A stretch of DNA of 64,000 nt from Balanoglossus misakiensis (taxonomy: Eukaryota; Hemichordata). The stretch is taken from NCBI GenBank assembly GCA_040954595.2, contig CM082576.2, positions 19,530,001 to 19,594,000 of the forward strand, given 5' to 3'. The notes under the pieces are model-generated. The model worked only from the letters and a program-made list of their open reading frames with translations. It did not search any database and was not told where the DNA came from. Position 1 is the first letter of the stretch, and the number at the start of each line of letters is the position of its first letter. The translations under genes were made by a program, and so were the position numbers. Shown piece by piece: positions 1 through 15,566 of the stretch.

Positions 1-2562
1 TCACAATTTCGTCGATTTTTGAAAAAAATCATGGGAGAAAATCATCAAAAAATGTCATATTTTCGACTTTGCAAAATCTCAACATTTCGTCGATTTTTGA
101 AAAAAATCATGGGTGAAAATCATCAAAAAATGACAAATTTTCGACTGTGCAAAATCTCAACATTTCGTCGATTTTGAAAAAAACCATTGGGGGAAAATCA
201 TCAAAAAATGACAAATTTTCGACTATGCAAAATCTCAAAATTTCGTCGATTTTGAAAAAAATCATAGGTTCGTCGATTTTAAAAAAAAAACATGGGTGAA
301 AATCATCAAAAAATGACAAATTTTCGACTTTGCAAAATCTCACAATTTCGTCGATTTTTGAAAAAAATCATGGGAGAAAATCATCAAAAAATGACATATT
401 TTCGACTTTGCAAAATCTCAACATTTCGTCGATTTTTGAAAAAAATCATGGGTGAAAATCATCAAAAAATGACAAATTTTCGACTGTGCAAAATCTCAAA
501 ATTTCGTCAATTTTTGAAAAAAATCAGGGGTAAAAATCATCAAAAAATGACAAATTTTCTTCTTTGCTAAATCTCAAAATTTCGTCGGTTTTTGAAAAAT
601 AATATTGGTGAAAATCATCAAAAAATGACAAATTTTCGACTTTGCAAAATCTCAAAATTTCGTCCATTTTTGAAAAAAAATCATGGGTAAAAATCATCAA
701 AAAATGACAAATTTTCGTCTTTGCAAAATCTCAAAATTTCGTCCATTTAAAAAAAAAAACATGGGGGAAAATCATCAAAAAATGACAAATTTTCGACTTT
801 GCAAAATCTCAAAATTTCGTCGATTTTGAAAAAAAATAATGGTTGAAAATCATCAAAAAATGACAAATTTTCGACTTTGCAAAATCTCACAATTTCGTCG
901 ATTTTTGAAAAAAATCATAGGTTCGTCGATTTTAAAAAAAAAACATGGGTGAAAATCATCAAAAAATGACAAATTTTCGACTTTGCAAAATCTCACAATT
1001 TCGTCGATTTTTGAAAAAAATCATGGGAGAAAATCATCAAAAAATGACAAATTTTCGACTTTGCAAAATCTCAACATTTCGTCGATTTTTGAAAAAAATC
1101 ATGGGTGAAAATCATCAAAAAATTACAAATTTTCGACTTTGCAAAATCTCAAAATTTCGTCGATTTTGAAAAAAACCATTGGGGGAAAATCATCAAAAAA
1201 TGACAAATTATCGACTTTGCAAAATCTCACAATTTCGTCGATTTTTGAAAAAAATCATGGGTGAAAATCATCAAAAAATTACAAATTTTCGACTTTGCAA
1301 AATCTCAACATTTCGTCGATTTTTGATAAAAATCATGGGTGAAAATCATCAAAAAATGACAAATTTTCGACTATGCAAAATCTCAAAATTTCGTCGATTT
1401 TGAAAAAAATCATAGGTTCGTCGATTTTAAAAAAAAAACATGGGTGAAAATCATCAAAAAATGACAAATTTTCGACTTTGCAAAATCTCACAATTTCGTC
1501 GATTTTTGAAAAAAATCATGGGAGAAAATCATCAAAAAATGTCATATTTTCGACTTTGCAAAATCTCAACATTTCGTCGATTTTTGAAAAAAATCATGGG
1601 TGAAAATCATCAAAAAATGACAAATTTTCGACTGTGCAAAATCTCAAAATTTCGTCAATTTTTGAAAAAAATCAGGGGTAAAAATCATCAAAAAATGACA
1701 AATTTTCTTCTTTGCTAAATCTCAAAATTTCGTCGGTTTTTGAAAAATAATATTGGTGAAAATCATCAAAAAATGACAAATTTTCGACTTTGCAAAATCT
1801 CAAAATTTCGTCCATTTTTGAAAAAAAATCATGGGTAAAAATCATCAAAAAATGACAAATTTTCGTCTTTGCAAAATCTCAAAATTTCGTCCATTTAAAT
1901 AAAAAAACATGGGGGAAAATCATCAAAAAATAACAAATTTTCGACTTTGCAAAATCTCAAAATTTCGTCGATTTTGAAAAAAAATAATGGTTGAAAATCA
2001 TCAAAAAATGACAAATTTTCGACTTTGCAAAATCTCAAAATTTCGTCGATTTTTGAAAAAAAATCATGGGTGAAAATCATCAAAAAATGACAAATTTTCG
2101 TCTTTGCAAAATCTCAAAATTTCGTCCGTTTTTGAATAAAAATCATGGGTAAAAATCATCAAAAATGACAAATTTTCGTCTTTGCAAAATCTCAAATTTT
2201 CGTCGATTTTTGAAAAAAAATCATGGTTGAAAATCATCAAAAAATGACAAAATTTTCGACTTTGTAAAATCAAAAAATTTCGTCGATTTTGAAAAAAATC
2301 AAAGGTTCGTCGATTTTTAAAAAAAAAACATGGGTGAAAATCATCAAAAAATGACAAATTTTCGACTTTGCAAAATCTCAAAATTTCGTCGATTTTTGAA
2401 AAAAAATCATGGGTGAAAATATCAAAAAATGACACATTTTCGATTATGCAAAATCTCAAAATTTCGTCGATTTTTGAAAAAAAATCATGGGTGAAAATCA
2501 TCAAAAAATGACAAATTTTCGACTTTGCAAAATCTCAAAATTTCGTCGATTTTTGAAAAAAA

Positions 2563-4079
2563 TCATGGGTGAAAATCATCAAAAAATGACAAATTTTCGA
2601 CTTTGCAAAATCTCAAAATTTCGTCGATTTTTGAAAAAAAATCATGGTGAAAATCATCAAAAAATGACAAATTTTCGACTTTGCAAAATCTCAAAATTTC
2701 GTCGATTTTTGAAAAAAAATCATGGTGAAAATCATCAAAAAATGACAAATTTTCGTCTTTGCAAAATCTCAAAATTTCGTCCATTTTTGAAAAAAAATAA
2801 TGGTTGAAAATCATCAAAAAATGACAAATGTTTGACTTTGCAAAATCTCAAAATTTCGTTCATTTTTAAAAAAAATCATGGGTGAAAATCATCAAAAAAT
2901 GACAAATTTTCGATTATGCAAAATCTCAAAATTTCGTCGATTTTGAAAAAAATCATGGGTTCGTCGATTTTTAAAAAAAAACATTGGTGAAAATCATCAA
3001 AATATGACAAATTTTCGACTTTGCAAAATCTCAAAATTTCGTCGATTTTTGAAAAAATCATGGGTGAAAATCATCAAAAAATGACAAATTTTCGACTTTG
3101 CAAAATCTCAAAATTTCGTCGATTTTTGAAAAAAAATCATGGTGAAAATCATCAAAAAATGACAAAATTTTCGACTTTGTAAAATCACAAAATTTCGTCG
3201 ATTTTGAAAAAAATCATAGGTTCGTCGATTTTTGAAAAATATCATGGGTGAAAATCATCAAAAAATTACAAATTTTCGACTTTGCAAAATCTCAACATTT
3301 CGTCGATTTTTGAAAAAAATCATGGGTGAAAATCATCAAAAAATGACAAATTTTCGACTTTGCAAAATCTCAAAATTACGTCGATTTTGAAAAAAATCAT
3401 AGGTTCGTCGATTTAAAAAAAAAAACATGGGTGAAAATCATCAAAAAATGACAAATTTTCGACTTTGCAAAATCTCACAATTTCGTCGATTTTTGAAAAA
3501 AATCATGGGAGAAAATCATCAAAAAATGACAAATTTTCGACTTTGCAAAATCTCAACATTTCGTCGATTTTTGAAAAAAATCATGGGTGAAAATCATCAA
3601 AAAATGACAAATTTTCGACTTTGCAAAATCTCAAAATTTCGTCGATTTTTGAAAAAAAATCATGGTGAAAATCATCAAAAAATGACAAATTTTCGACTTT
3701 GCAAAATCTCAAAATTTCGTCGATTTTTGAAAAAAAATCATGGTGAAAATCATCAAAAAATGACAAATTTTCGTCTTTGCAAAATCTCAAAATTTCGTCC
3801 ATTTTTGAAAAAAAATAATGGTTGAAAATCATCAAAAAATGACAAATTTTTGACTTTGCAAAATCTCAAAATTTCGTTCATTTTTAAAAAAAATCATGGG
3901 TGAAAATCATCAAAAAATGACAAATTTTCTATTATGCAAAATCTCAAAATTTCGTCGATTTTGAAAAAAATCATGGGTTCGTCGATTTTTAAAAAAAAAC
4001 ATTGGTGAAAATCATCAAAATATGACAAATTTTCGACTTTGCAAAATCTCAAAATTTCGTCGATTTTTGAAAAAATCAT
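2563..4079 (+). repeat. about 1.0-kb tandem duplication inside the satellite
   Basis: The monomer order at 2563-3061 recurs at 3581-4079 with an offset of 1018 bases (about 13 monomers). It includes the same unusual features: TGGTGAAAATC monomers missing two bases, ATAATGGTTG, and AAAATATGAC in place of AAAAAATGAC. Only a few point differences are visible. Confidence 0.8.
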
Positions 4080-7000
4080 GGGTGAAAATCATCAAAAAAT
4101 GACAAATTTTCGACTTTGCAAAATCTCAAAATTTCGTCGATTTTTGAAAAAAAATCATGGTGAAAATCATCAAAAAATGACAAAATTTTCGACTTTGTAA
4201 AATCACAAAATTTCGTCGATTTAAAAAAAAAAACATGGGTGAAAATCATCAAAAAATGACAAATTTTCGACTTTGCAAAATCTCACAATTTCGTCGATTT
4301 TTGAAAAAAATCATGGGAGAAAATCATCAAAAAATGACAAATTTTCGACTTTGCAAAATCTCAACATTTCGTCGATTTTTGAAAAAAATCATGGGTGAAA
4401 ATCATCAAAAAATGACAAATTTTCGACTTTGCAAAATCTCAACATTTCGTCGATTTTGAAAAAAAACCATTGGGGGAAAATCATCAAAAAATTACAAATT
4501 TTCGACTTTGCAAAATCTCAACATTTCGTCGATTTTTGAAAAAAATCATGGGTGAAAATCATCAAAAAATGACAAATTTTCCACTTTGCAAAATTTCAAA
4601 ATTTCGTCAATTTTTGAAAAAAATCAGGGGTAAAAATCATCAAAAAATGACAAATTTTCGTCTTTGCTAAATCTCAAAATTTCGTCGGTTTTTGAAAAAT
4701 AATATTGGTGAAAATCATCAAAAAATGACAAATTTTCGACTTTGCAAAATCTCAAAATTTCGTCGATTTTTGAAAAAAAATCATCGGTGAAAATCATCAA
4801 AAAATGACAAATTTTCGTCTTTGCAAAATCTCAAAATTTCGTCCATGTTTGAATAAAAATCATGGGTAAAAATCATCAAAAATGACAAATTTTCGTCTTT
4901 GCAAAATCTCAAATTTTCGTCGATTTTTGAAAAAAAATCATGGTTGAAAATCATCAAAAAATGACAAAAATTTCGACTTTGTAAAATCAAAAAATTTCGT
5001 CGATTTTGAAAAAAATCATAGGTTCGTCGATTTTAAAAAAAAAAACATGGGTGAAAATCATCAAAAAATGACAAATTTTCGACTTTGCAAAATCTCAAAA
5101 TTTCGTCGATTTTTGAAAAAAAATCATGGGTGAAAATTATCAAAAAATGACACATTTTCGATTATGCAAAATCTCAACATTTCGTAGATTTTGAAAAAAA
5201 TCATAGGTTCGTCGATTTAAAAAAAAAACATGGGTGAAAATCATCAAAAAATGACAAATTTTCCACTTTGCAAAATTTCAAAATTTCGTCAATTTTTGAA
5301 AAAAATCAGGGGTAAAAATCATCAAAAAATGACAAATTTTCGTCTTTGCTAAATCTCAACATTTCGTCGATTTTTGAAAAAAATCATGGGTGAAAATCAT
5401 CAAAAAATGACAAATTTTCCACTTTGCAAAATTTCAAAATTTCGTCAATTTTTGAAAAAAATCAGGGGTAAAAATCATCAAAAAATGACAAATTTTCGTC
5501 TTTGCTAAATCTCAAAATTTCGTCGGTTTTTGAAAAATAATATTGGTGAAAATCATCAAAAAATGACAAATTTTCGACTTTGCAAAATCTCAAAATTTCG
5601 TCGATTTTTGAAAAAAAATCATCGGTGAAAATCATCAAAAAATGACAAATTTTCGTCTTTGCAAAATCTCAAAATTTCGTCCATGTTTGAATAAAAATCA
5701 TGGGTAAAAATCATCAAAAATGACAAATTTTCGTCTTTGCAAAATCTCAAATTTTCGTCGATTTTTGAAAAAAAATCATGGTTGAAAATCATCAAAAAAT
5801 GACAAAATTTTCGACATGGTAAAAAAAAAAAATTTCGTCGATTTTGAAAAAAATCATAGGTTCGTCGATTTTAAAAAAAAAAACATGGGTGAAAATCATC
5901 AAAAAATGACAAATTTTCGACTTTGCAAAATCTCAAAATTTCGTCGATTTTTGAAAAAAAATCATGGGTGAAAATTATCAAAAAATGACACATTTTCGAT
6001 TATGCAAAATCTCAACATTTCGTAGATTTTGAAAAAAATCATAGGTTCGTCGATTTAAAAAAAAAACATGGGTGAAAATCATCAAAAAATGACAAATTTT
6101 CGACTTTGCAAAATCTTACAATTTCGTCGATTTTTGAAAAAAATCATGGGAGAAAATCATCAAAAAATGACAAATTTTCGACTTTGCAAAATCTCAACAT
6201 TTCGTCGATTTTTGAAAAAAATCATGGGTGAAAATCATCAAAAAATGACAAATTTTCGACTTTGCAAAATCTCAACATTTCGTCGATTTTGAAAAAAACC
6301 ATTGGGGGAAAATCATCAAAAAATGACAAATTTTCGAGTTTGCAAAATCTCAAAATTTCGTCGATTTTGAAAAAAACAATTGGGGGAAAATCATCAAAAA
6401 ATTACAAATTTTCGACTTTGCAAAATCTCAACATTTCGTCGATTTTTGAAAAAAATCATGGGTGAAAATCATCAAAAAATGACAAATTTTCGACTTTGCA
6501 AAATCTCAAAATTTCGTCGATTTTGAAAAAAATCATAGGTTCGTCGATTTAAAAAAAAAAACATGGGTGAAAATCATCAAAAAATGACAAATTTTCGACT
6601 TTGCAAAATCTCACAATTTCGTCGATTTTTGAAAAAAATCATGGGAGAAAATCATCAAAAAATGACAAATTTTCGACTTTGCAAAATCTCAACATTTCGT
6701 CGATTTTTGAAAAAAATCATGGGTGAAAATCATCAAAAAATGACAAATTTTCGACTGTGCAAAATCTCAAAATTTCGTCGATTTTAGAAAAAAAATCATG
6801 GTTGAAAATCATCAAAAAATGACAAAATTTTCGACTTTGCAAAATCACACAATTTCGTCGATTTTGAAAAAAATCATAGGTTCGTCGATTTTTAAAAAAA
6901 AAACATGAGTGAAAATCATCAAAAAATGACAAATTTTCGACTTTGCAAAATCTTAAAATTTCGTCGATTTTTGAAAAAAAATCATGGGTGAAAATCATCA

Positions 7001-7789
7001 AAAAATGACACATTTTCGACTTTGCAAAATCTCAACATTTCGTCGATTTTTGAAAAAAATCATGGGTGAAAATCATCAAAAAATGACAAATTTTCGACTG
7101 TGCAAAATCTCAAAATTTCGTCGATTTTAGAAAAAAAATCATGGTTGAAAATCATCAAAAAATGACAAAATTTTCGACTTTGCAAAATCACACAATTTCG
7201 TCGATTTTGAAAAAAATCATAGGTTCGTCGATTTTTAAAAAAAAAACATGAGTGAAAATCATCAAAAAATGACAAATTTTCGACTTTGCAAAATCTTAAA
7301 ATTTCGTCGATTTTTGAAAAAAAATCATGGGTGAAAATCATCAAAAAATGACACATTTTCGACTTTGCAAAATCTAAAAATTTCGTCGATTTTTGAAAAA
7401 AAATCATGGGTAAAAATCATCAAAAAATGACAAATTTTCGACTTTGCAAAATCTCAAAATTTCGTCGATTTTGAAAAAAACCATTGGGGGAAAATCATCA
7501 AAAAATGACAAATTATCGACTTTGCAAAATCTCAAAATTTCGTCCATTTTAAAAAAAAAACATGGGGGAAAATCATCAAAAAATGACAAATTTTCGACTT
7601 TGCAAAATCTCAACATTTCGTCGATTTTTGAAAAAAATCATGGGTGAAAATCATCAAAAAATGACAAATTTTCGACTTTGCAAAATCTCAAAATTTCGTC
7701 GATTTTGAAAAAAATCATAGGTTCGTCGATTTAAAAAAAAAAACGGGTGAAAATCATCAAAAAATGACAAATTTTCGACTTTGCAAAAT

Positions 7790-10152
7790 CTCACAATTTC
7801 CTCGATTTTTGAAAAAAATCAATGGAGAAAATCATCAAAAATGACAAATTTTCGTCTTTGCAAAATCTCAAAATTTCGTCCATTTTTGAATAAAAATCAT
7901 GGGTAAAAATCATCAAAAATGACAAATTTTCGTCTTTGCAAAATCTCAAATTTTCGTCGATTTTTGAAAAAAAAATCATGGGTGAAAATCATCAAAAAAT
8001 GACAAATTTTCGTCTTTGCAAAATCTCAAAATTTCGTCCATTTTTGAATAAAAATCATGGGTAAAAATCATCAAAAATGACAAATTTTCGTCTTTGCAAA
8101 ATCTCAAATTTTCGTCGATTTTTGAAAAAAAATCATGGTTGAAAATCATCAAAAAATGACAAAATTTTCGACTTTGTAAAATCACAAAATTTCGTCGATT
8201 TTGAAAAAAATCATAGGTTCGTCGATTTTTAAAAAAAAAACATGGGTGAAAATCATCAAAAAATGACAAATTTTCGACTTTGCAAAATCTCAAAATTTCG
8301 TCGATTTTTGAAAAAAAATCGTGGGTAAAAATCATCAAAAAATGACACATTTTCGATTATGCAAAATCTCAAAATTTCGTCGATTTTTGAAAAAAAATCA
8401 TGGGTGAAAATCATGAAAAAATGACACATTTTCGACTTTGAAAAATCTAAAAATTTCGTCGATTTTTGAAAAAAAATCATGTGTAAAAATCATCAAAAAT
8501 GACAAATTTTCGTCTTTGCAAAATCTTAAAATTTCGTCAATTTTTGAAAAAATCATGGGTAAAAATCATCAATAAAATGACAAATTTTCGACTTTGCAAA
8601 ATCTCAAAATTTCGTCGATTTTTGAAAAATAATATGGGTGAAAATCATCAAAAAATGACAAATTTTCGACTTTGCAAAATCTCACAATTTCGTCGATTTT
8701 TGAAAAAAATCATGGGTGAAAATCATCAAAAAATGACACATTTTCGACTTTGCAAAATCTCAACATTTCGTCGATTTTTGAAAAAAAATCATGGTGAAAA
8801 TCATCAAAAAATGACAAATTTTCGTCTTTGCAAAATCTCAAAATTTCGTCGATTTTTGAAAAAAATCATGGGTGAAAATCATCAAAAAATGACAAATTTT
8901 CGACTTTGCAAAATCTCAAAATTTCGTCAATTTTTGAAAAAATCATGGGTGAAAATCATCAAAAAATGACAAATTTTCGTCTATGCAAAATCTCAAAATT
9001 TCGTCGGTTTTTGAAAAATAATATGGTTGAAAATCATCAAAAAATGACAAAATTATCGACTTTGCAAAATCTCACAATTTCGTCGATTTTTGAAAAAAAT
9101 CATGGGTGAAAATCATCAAAAAATTACAAATTTTCGACTTTGCAAAATCTCAACATTTCGTCGATTTTTGAAAAAAATCATGGGTGAAAATCATCAAAAA
9201 ATTACAAATTTTCGACTTTGCAAAATCTCAAAATTTCGTCGATTTTGAAAAAAATCATAGGTTCGTCGATTTAAAAAAAAAAACATGGGTGAAAATCATC
9301 AAAAAATGACAAATTTTCGACTTTGCAAAATCTCACAATTTCGTCGATTTTTGAAAAAAATCATGGGAGAAAATCATCAAAAAATGACAAATTTTCGACT
9401 TTGCAAAATCTCAACATTTCGTCGATTTTTGAAAAAAATCATGGGTGAAAATCATCAAAAAATGACAAATTTTCGACTTTGCAAAATCTCAACATTTCGT
9501 CGATTTTGAAAAAAACCATTGGGGGAAAATCATCAAAAAATGACAAATTTTCGAGTTTGCAAAATCTCAAAATTTCGTCGATTTTGAAAAAAACCATTGG
9601 GGGAAAATCATCAAAAAATTACAAATTTTCGACTTTGCAAAATCTCAACATTTCGTCGATTTTTGAGAAAAAATCATGGGTGAAAATCATCAAAAAATGA
9701 CAAATTTTCGACTTTGCAAAATCTCAAAATTTCGTCGATTTTGAAAAAAATCATAGGTTCGTTAATTTAAAAAAAAAACATGGGTGAAAATCATCAAAAA
9801 ATGACAAATTTTCGACTTTGCAAAATCTCACCATTTCGTCGATTTTTGAAAAAAATCATGGGTGAAAATCATCAAAAAATGACAAATTTTCGACTGTGCA
9901 AAATCTCAAAATTTCGTCGATTTTAGAAAAAAAATCATGGTTGAAAATCATCAAAAAATGACAAAATTTTCGACTTTGCAAAATCACACAATTTCGTCGA
10001 TTTTGAAAAAAATTATAGGTTCGTCGATTTTTAAAAAAAAAACATGGGTGAAAATCATCAAAAAATGACAAATTTTCGACTTTGCAAAATCTTAAAATTT
10101 CGTCGATTTTTGAAAAAAAATCATGGGTGAAAATCATCAAAAAATGACACAT
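7790..10152 (+). repeat. Large satellite block duplication, copy 1
   Basis: This run of distinctive monomers, starting at ATCAATGGAGAAAATC and passing through CATGAAAAAATGACAC, CATGTGTAAAAATC and AATAAAATGAC, recurs at 15567-17847. The offset is 7777 at the start, 7855 near 8906 and 7695 near 9856, so whole-monomer gains and losses followed duplication. The similarity extends leftwards: 6563 matches 15020. A 343-bp local tandem duplication (6717-7013 repeated at 7060-7407) is present only in copy 1. Confidence 0.75.
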
Positions 10153-12445
10153 TTTCGACTTTGCAAAATCTCAAAATTTCGTCAATTTTGAAAAAAACCA
10201 TTGGGGGAAAATCATCAAAAAATGACAAATTATCGACTTTGCAAAATCTCAAAATTTCGTCCATTTTAAAAAAAAAAACATGGGTGAAAATCATCAAAAA
10301 ATGACAAATTTTCGACTTTGCAAAATCTCAAAATTTCGTCGATTTTTGAAAAAAAATCGTGGGTAAAAATCATCAAAAAATGACACATTTTCGATTATGC
10401 AAAATCTCAAAATTTCGTCGATTTTTGAAAAAAAATCATGGGTGAAAATCATGAAAAAATGACACATTTTCGACTTTGAAAAATCTAAAAATTTCGTCGA
10501 TTTTTGAAAAAAAATCATGTGTAAAAATCATCAAAAATGACAAATTTTCGTCTTTGCAAAATCTTAAAATTTCGTCAATTTTTGAAAAAATCATGGGTAA
10601 AAATCATCAATAAAATGACAAATTTTCGACTTTGCTAAATCTCAAAATTTCGTCGGTTTTTGAAAAAAATCATGGGTGAAAATCATCAAAAAATGACAAA
10701 TTTTCGACTTTGCAAAATCTCAAAATTTCGTCCATTTTTGAAAAAAAATCATGGGTAAAAATCATCAAAAAATGACAAATTTTCGTCTTTGCAAAATCTC
10801 AAAATTTCGTCCATTTAAAAAAAAAACATGGGGGAAAATCATCAAAAAATGACAAATTTTCGACTTTGCAAAATCTCAAAATTTCGTCGATTTTGAAAAA
10901 AAATAATGGTTGAAAATCATCAAAAAATGACAAATTTTCGTCTTTGCAAAATCTCAAAATTTCGTCCATTTTTGAATAAAAATCATGGGTAAAAATCATC
11001 AAAAATGACAAATTTTCGTCTTTGCAAAATCTCAAATTTTCGTCGATTTTTGAAAAAAAATCATGGTTGAAAATCATCAAAAAATGACAAAATTTTCGAC
11101 TTTGTAAAATCTCAAAATTTCGTCGATTTTTGAAAAAAAATCATGGGTGAAAATCATCAAAAAATGACAAATTTTCGTCTTTGCAAAATCTCAAAATTTC
11201 GTCCATTTTTGAAAAAAAATAATGGTTGAAAATCATCAAAAAATGACAAATTTTTGACTTTGCAAAATCTCAAAATTTCGTTCATTTTTAAAAAAAATCA
11301 TGGGTGAAAATCATCAAAAAATGACAAATTTTCGATTATGCAAAATCTCAACATTTCGTCGATTTTTAAAAAAAAACATTGGTGAAAATCATCAAAATAT
11401 GACAAATTTTCGACTTTGCAAAATCTCAAAATTTCGTCGATTTTTGAAAAAATCATGGGTGAAAATCATCAAAAAATGACAAATTTTCGACTTTGCAAAA
11501 TCTCAAAATTTCGTCGATTTTTGAAAAAAAATCATGGTGAAAATCATCAAAAAATGACAAAATTTTCGACTTTGTAAAATCACAAAATTTCGTCGATTTT
11601 GAAAAAAATCATAGGTTCGTCGATTTTTGAAAAAAATCATGGGTGAAAATCATCAAAAAATTACAAATTTACGACTTTGCAAAATCTCAACATTTCGTCG
11701 ATTTTTGAAAAAAATCATGGGTGAAAATCATCAAAAAATGACAAATTTTCGACTTTGCAAAATCTCAAAATTACGTCGATTTTGAAAAAAATCATAGGTT
11801 CGTCGATTTAAAAAAAAAAACATGGGTGAAAATCATCAAAAAATGACAAATTTTCGACTTTGCAAAATCTCACAATTTCGTCGATTTTTGAAAAAAATCA
11901 CGGGAGAAAATCATCAAAAAATGACAAATTTTCGACTTTGCAAAATCTCAACATTTCGTCGATTTTTGAAAAAAATCATGGGTGAAAATCATCAAAAAAT
12001 GACAAATTTTCGACTTTGCAAAATCTCAACATTTCGTCGATTTTGAAAAAAACCATTGGGGGAAAATCATCAAAAAATGACAAATTTTCGAGTTTGCAAA
12101 ATCTCAAAATTTCGTCGATTTTGAAAAAAAACCATTGGGGGAAAATCATCAAAAAATTACAAATTTTCGACTTTGCAAAATCTCAACATTTCGTCGATTT
12201 TTGAAAAAAATCATGGGTGAAAATCATCAAAAAATGACAAATTTTCCACTTTGCAAAATTTCAAAATTTCGTCAATTTTTGAAAAAAATCAGGGGTAAAA
12301 ATCATCAAAAAATGACAAATTTTCGTCTTTGCTAAATCTCAAAATTTCGTCGGTTTTTGAAAAATAATATTGGTGAAAATCATCAAAAAATGACAAATTT
12401 TCGACTTTGCAAAATCTCAAAATTTCGTCGATTTTTGAAAAAAAA

Positions 12446-14152
12446 TCATCGGTGAAAATCATCAAAAAATGACAAATTTTCGTCTTTGCAAAATCTCAAA
12501 ATTTCGTCCATGTTTGAATAAAAATCATGGGTAAAAATCATCAAAAATGACAAATTTTCGTCTTTGCAAAATCTCAAATTTTCGTCGATTTTTGAAAAAA
12601 AATCATGGTTGAAAATCATCAAAAAATGACAAAATTTTCGACTTTGTAAAATCAAAAAATTTCGTCGATTTTGAAAAAAATCATAGGTTCGTCGATTTTA
12701 AAAAAAAAAACATGGGTGAAAATCATCAAAAAATGACAAATTTTCGACTTTGCAAAATCTCAAAATTTCGTCGATTTTTGAAAAAAAATCATGGGTGAAA
12801 ATTATCAAAAAATGACACATTTTCGACTTTGCAAAATCTTACAATTTCGTCGATTTTTAAAAACAAATCATGGGAGAAAATCATCAAAAAATGACAAATT
12901 TTCGACTTTGCAAAATCTCAACATTTCGTCGATTTTTGAAAAAAATCATGGGTGAAAATCATCAAAAAATGACAAATTTTCGACTTTGCAAAATCTCAAA
13001 ATTTCGTCGATTTTTGAAAAAAAATCATGGGTGAAAATTATCAAAAAATGACACATTTTCGACTTTGCAAAATCTTACAATTTCGTCGATTTTTAAAAAA
13101 AAATCATGGGAGAAAATCATCAAAAAATGACAAATTTTCGACTTTGCAAAATCTCAACATTTCGTCGATTTTTGAAAAAAATCATGGGTGAAAATCATCA
13201 AAAAATGACAAATTTTCGACTTTGCAAAATCTCAACATTTCGTCGATTTTGAAAAAAACCATTGGGGGAAAATCATCAAAAAATGACAAATTTTCGAGTT
13301 TGCAAAATCTCAAAATTTCGTCGATTTTGAAAAAAACCATTGGGGGAAAATCATCAAAAAATTACAAATTTTCGACTTTGCAAAATCTCAACATTTCGTC
13401 GATTTTTGAAAAAAATCATGGGTGAAAATCATCAAAAAATGACAAATTTTCGACTTTGCAAAATCTCAAAATTTCGTCGATTTTGAAAAAAATCATAGGT
13501 TCGTCGATTTAAAAAAAAAAACATGGGTGAAAATCATCAAAAAATGACAAAATTTTCGACTTTGCAAAATCACACAATTTCGTCGATTTTGAAAAAAATC
13601 ATAGGTTCGTCGATTTTTAAAAAAAAAACATGAGTGAAAATCATCAAAAAATGACAAATTTTCGACTTTGCAAAATCTTAAAATTTCGTCGATTTTTGAA
13701 AAAAAATCATGGGTGAAAATCATCAAAAAATGACACATTTTCGACTTTGCAAAATCTAAAAATTTCGTCGATTTTTGAAAAAAAATCATGGGTAAAAATC
13801 ATCAAAAAATGACAAATTTTCGACTTTGCAAAATCTCACAATTTCGTCGATTTTTGAAAAAAATCATGGGAGAAAATCATCAAAAAATGACAAATTTTCG
13901 ACTTTGCAAAATCTCAAAATTTCGTCGATTTTTGAAAAAAAATCATCGGTGAAAATCATCAAAAAATGACAAATTTTCGTCTTTGCAAAATCTCAAAATT
14001 TCGTCCATGTTTGAATAAAAATCATGGGTAAAAATCATCAAAAATGACAAATTTTCGTCTTTGCAAAATCTCAAATTTTCGTCGATTTTTGAAAAAAAAT
14101 CATGGTTGAAAATCATCAAAAAATGACAAAATTTTCGACTTTGTAAAATCAA
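12446..14152 (+). repeat. about 1.5-kb satellite duplication
   Basis: The series at 12446-12655 recurs at 13943-14152, and the series at 13222-13425 recurs at 14719-14922. Both pairs have an offset of 1497 bases, about 19 monomers. Confidence 0.75.
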
Positions 14153-15566
14153 AAAATTTCGTCGATTTTGAAAAAAATCATAGGTTCGTCGATTTTAAAA
14201 AAAAAAACATGGGTGAAAATCATCAAAAAATGACAAATTTTCGACTTTGCAAAATCTCAAAATTTCGTCGATTTTTGAAAAAAAATCATGGGTGAAAATT
14301 ATCAAAAAATGACACATTTTCGACTTTGCAAAATCTTACAATTTCGTCGATTTTTAAAAAAAAATCATGGGAGAAAATCATCAAAAAATGACAAATTTTC
14401 GACTTTGCAAAATCTCAACATTTCGTCGATTTTTGAAAAAAATCATGGGTGAAAATCATCAAAAAATGACAAATTTTCGACTTTGCAAAATCTCAAAATT
14501 TCGTCGATTTTTGAAAAAAAATCATGGGTGAAAATTATCAAAAAATGACACATTTTCGACTTTGCAAAATCTTACAATTTCGTCGATTTTTAAAAAAAAA
14601 TCATGGGAGAAAATCATCAAAAAATGACAAATTTTCGACTTTGCAAAATCTCAACATTTCGTCGATTTTTGAAAAAAATCATGGGTGAAAATCATCAAAA
14701 AATGACAAATTTTCGACTTTGCAAAATCTCAACATTTCGTCGATTTTGAAAAAAACCATTGGGGGAAAATCATCAAAAAATGACAAATTTTCGAGTTTGC
14801 AAAATCTCAAAATTTCGTCGATTTTGAAAAAAACCATTGGGGGAAAATCATCAAAAAATTACAAAGTTTCGACTTTGCAAAATCTCAACATTTCGTCGAT
14901 TTTTGAAAAAAATCATGGGTGAAAATCATCAAAAAATGACAAATTTTCGACTTTGCAAAATCTCAAAATTTCGTCGATTTTGAAAAAAATCATAGGTTCG
15001 TCGATTTAAAAAAAAAAACATGGGTGAAAATCATCAAAAAATGACAAATTTTCGACTTTGCAAAATCTCACAATTTCGTCGATTTTTGAAAAAAATCATG
15101 GGAGAAAATCATCAAAAAATGACAAATTTTCGACTTTGCAAAATCTCAACATTTCGTCGATTTTTGAAAAAAATCATGGGTGAAAATCATCAAAAAATGA
15201 CAAATTTTCGACTGTGCAAAATCTCAAAATTTCGTCGATTTTAGAAAAAAAATCATGGTTGAAAATCATCAAAAAATGACAAAATTTTCGACTTTGCAAA
15301 ATCACACAATTTCGTCGATTTTGAAAAAAATCATAGGTTCGTCGATTTTTAAAAAAAAAACATGAGTGAAAATCATCAAAAAATGACAAATTTTCGACTT
15401 TGCAAAATCTTAAAATTTCGTCGATTTTTGAAAAAAAATCATGGGTGAAAATCATCAAAAAATGACACATTTTCGACTTTGCAAAATCTAAAAATTTCGT
15501 CGATTTTTGAAAAAAAATCATGGGTAAAAATCATCAAAAAATGACAAATTTTCGACTTTGCAAAAT

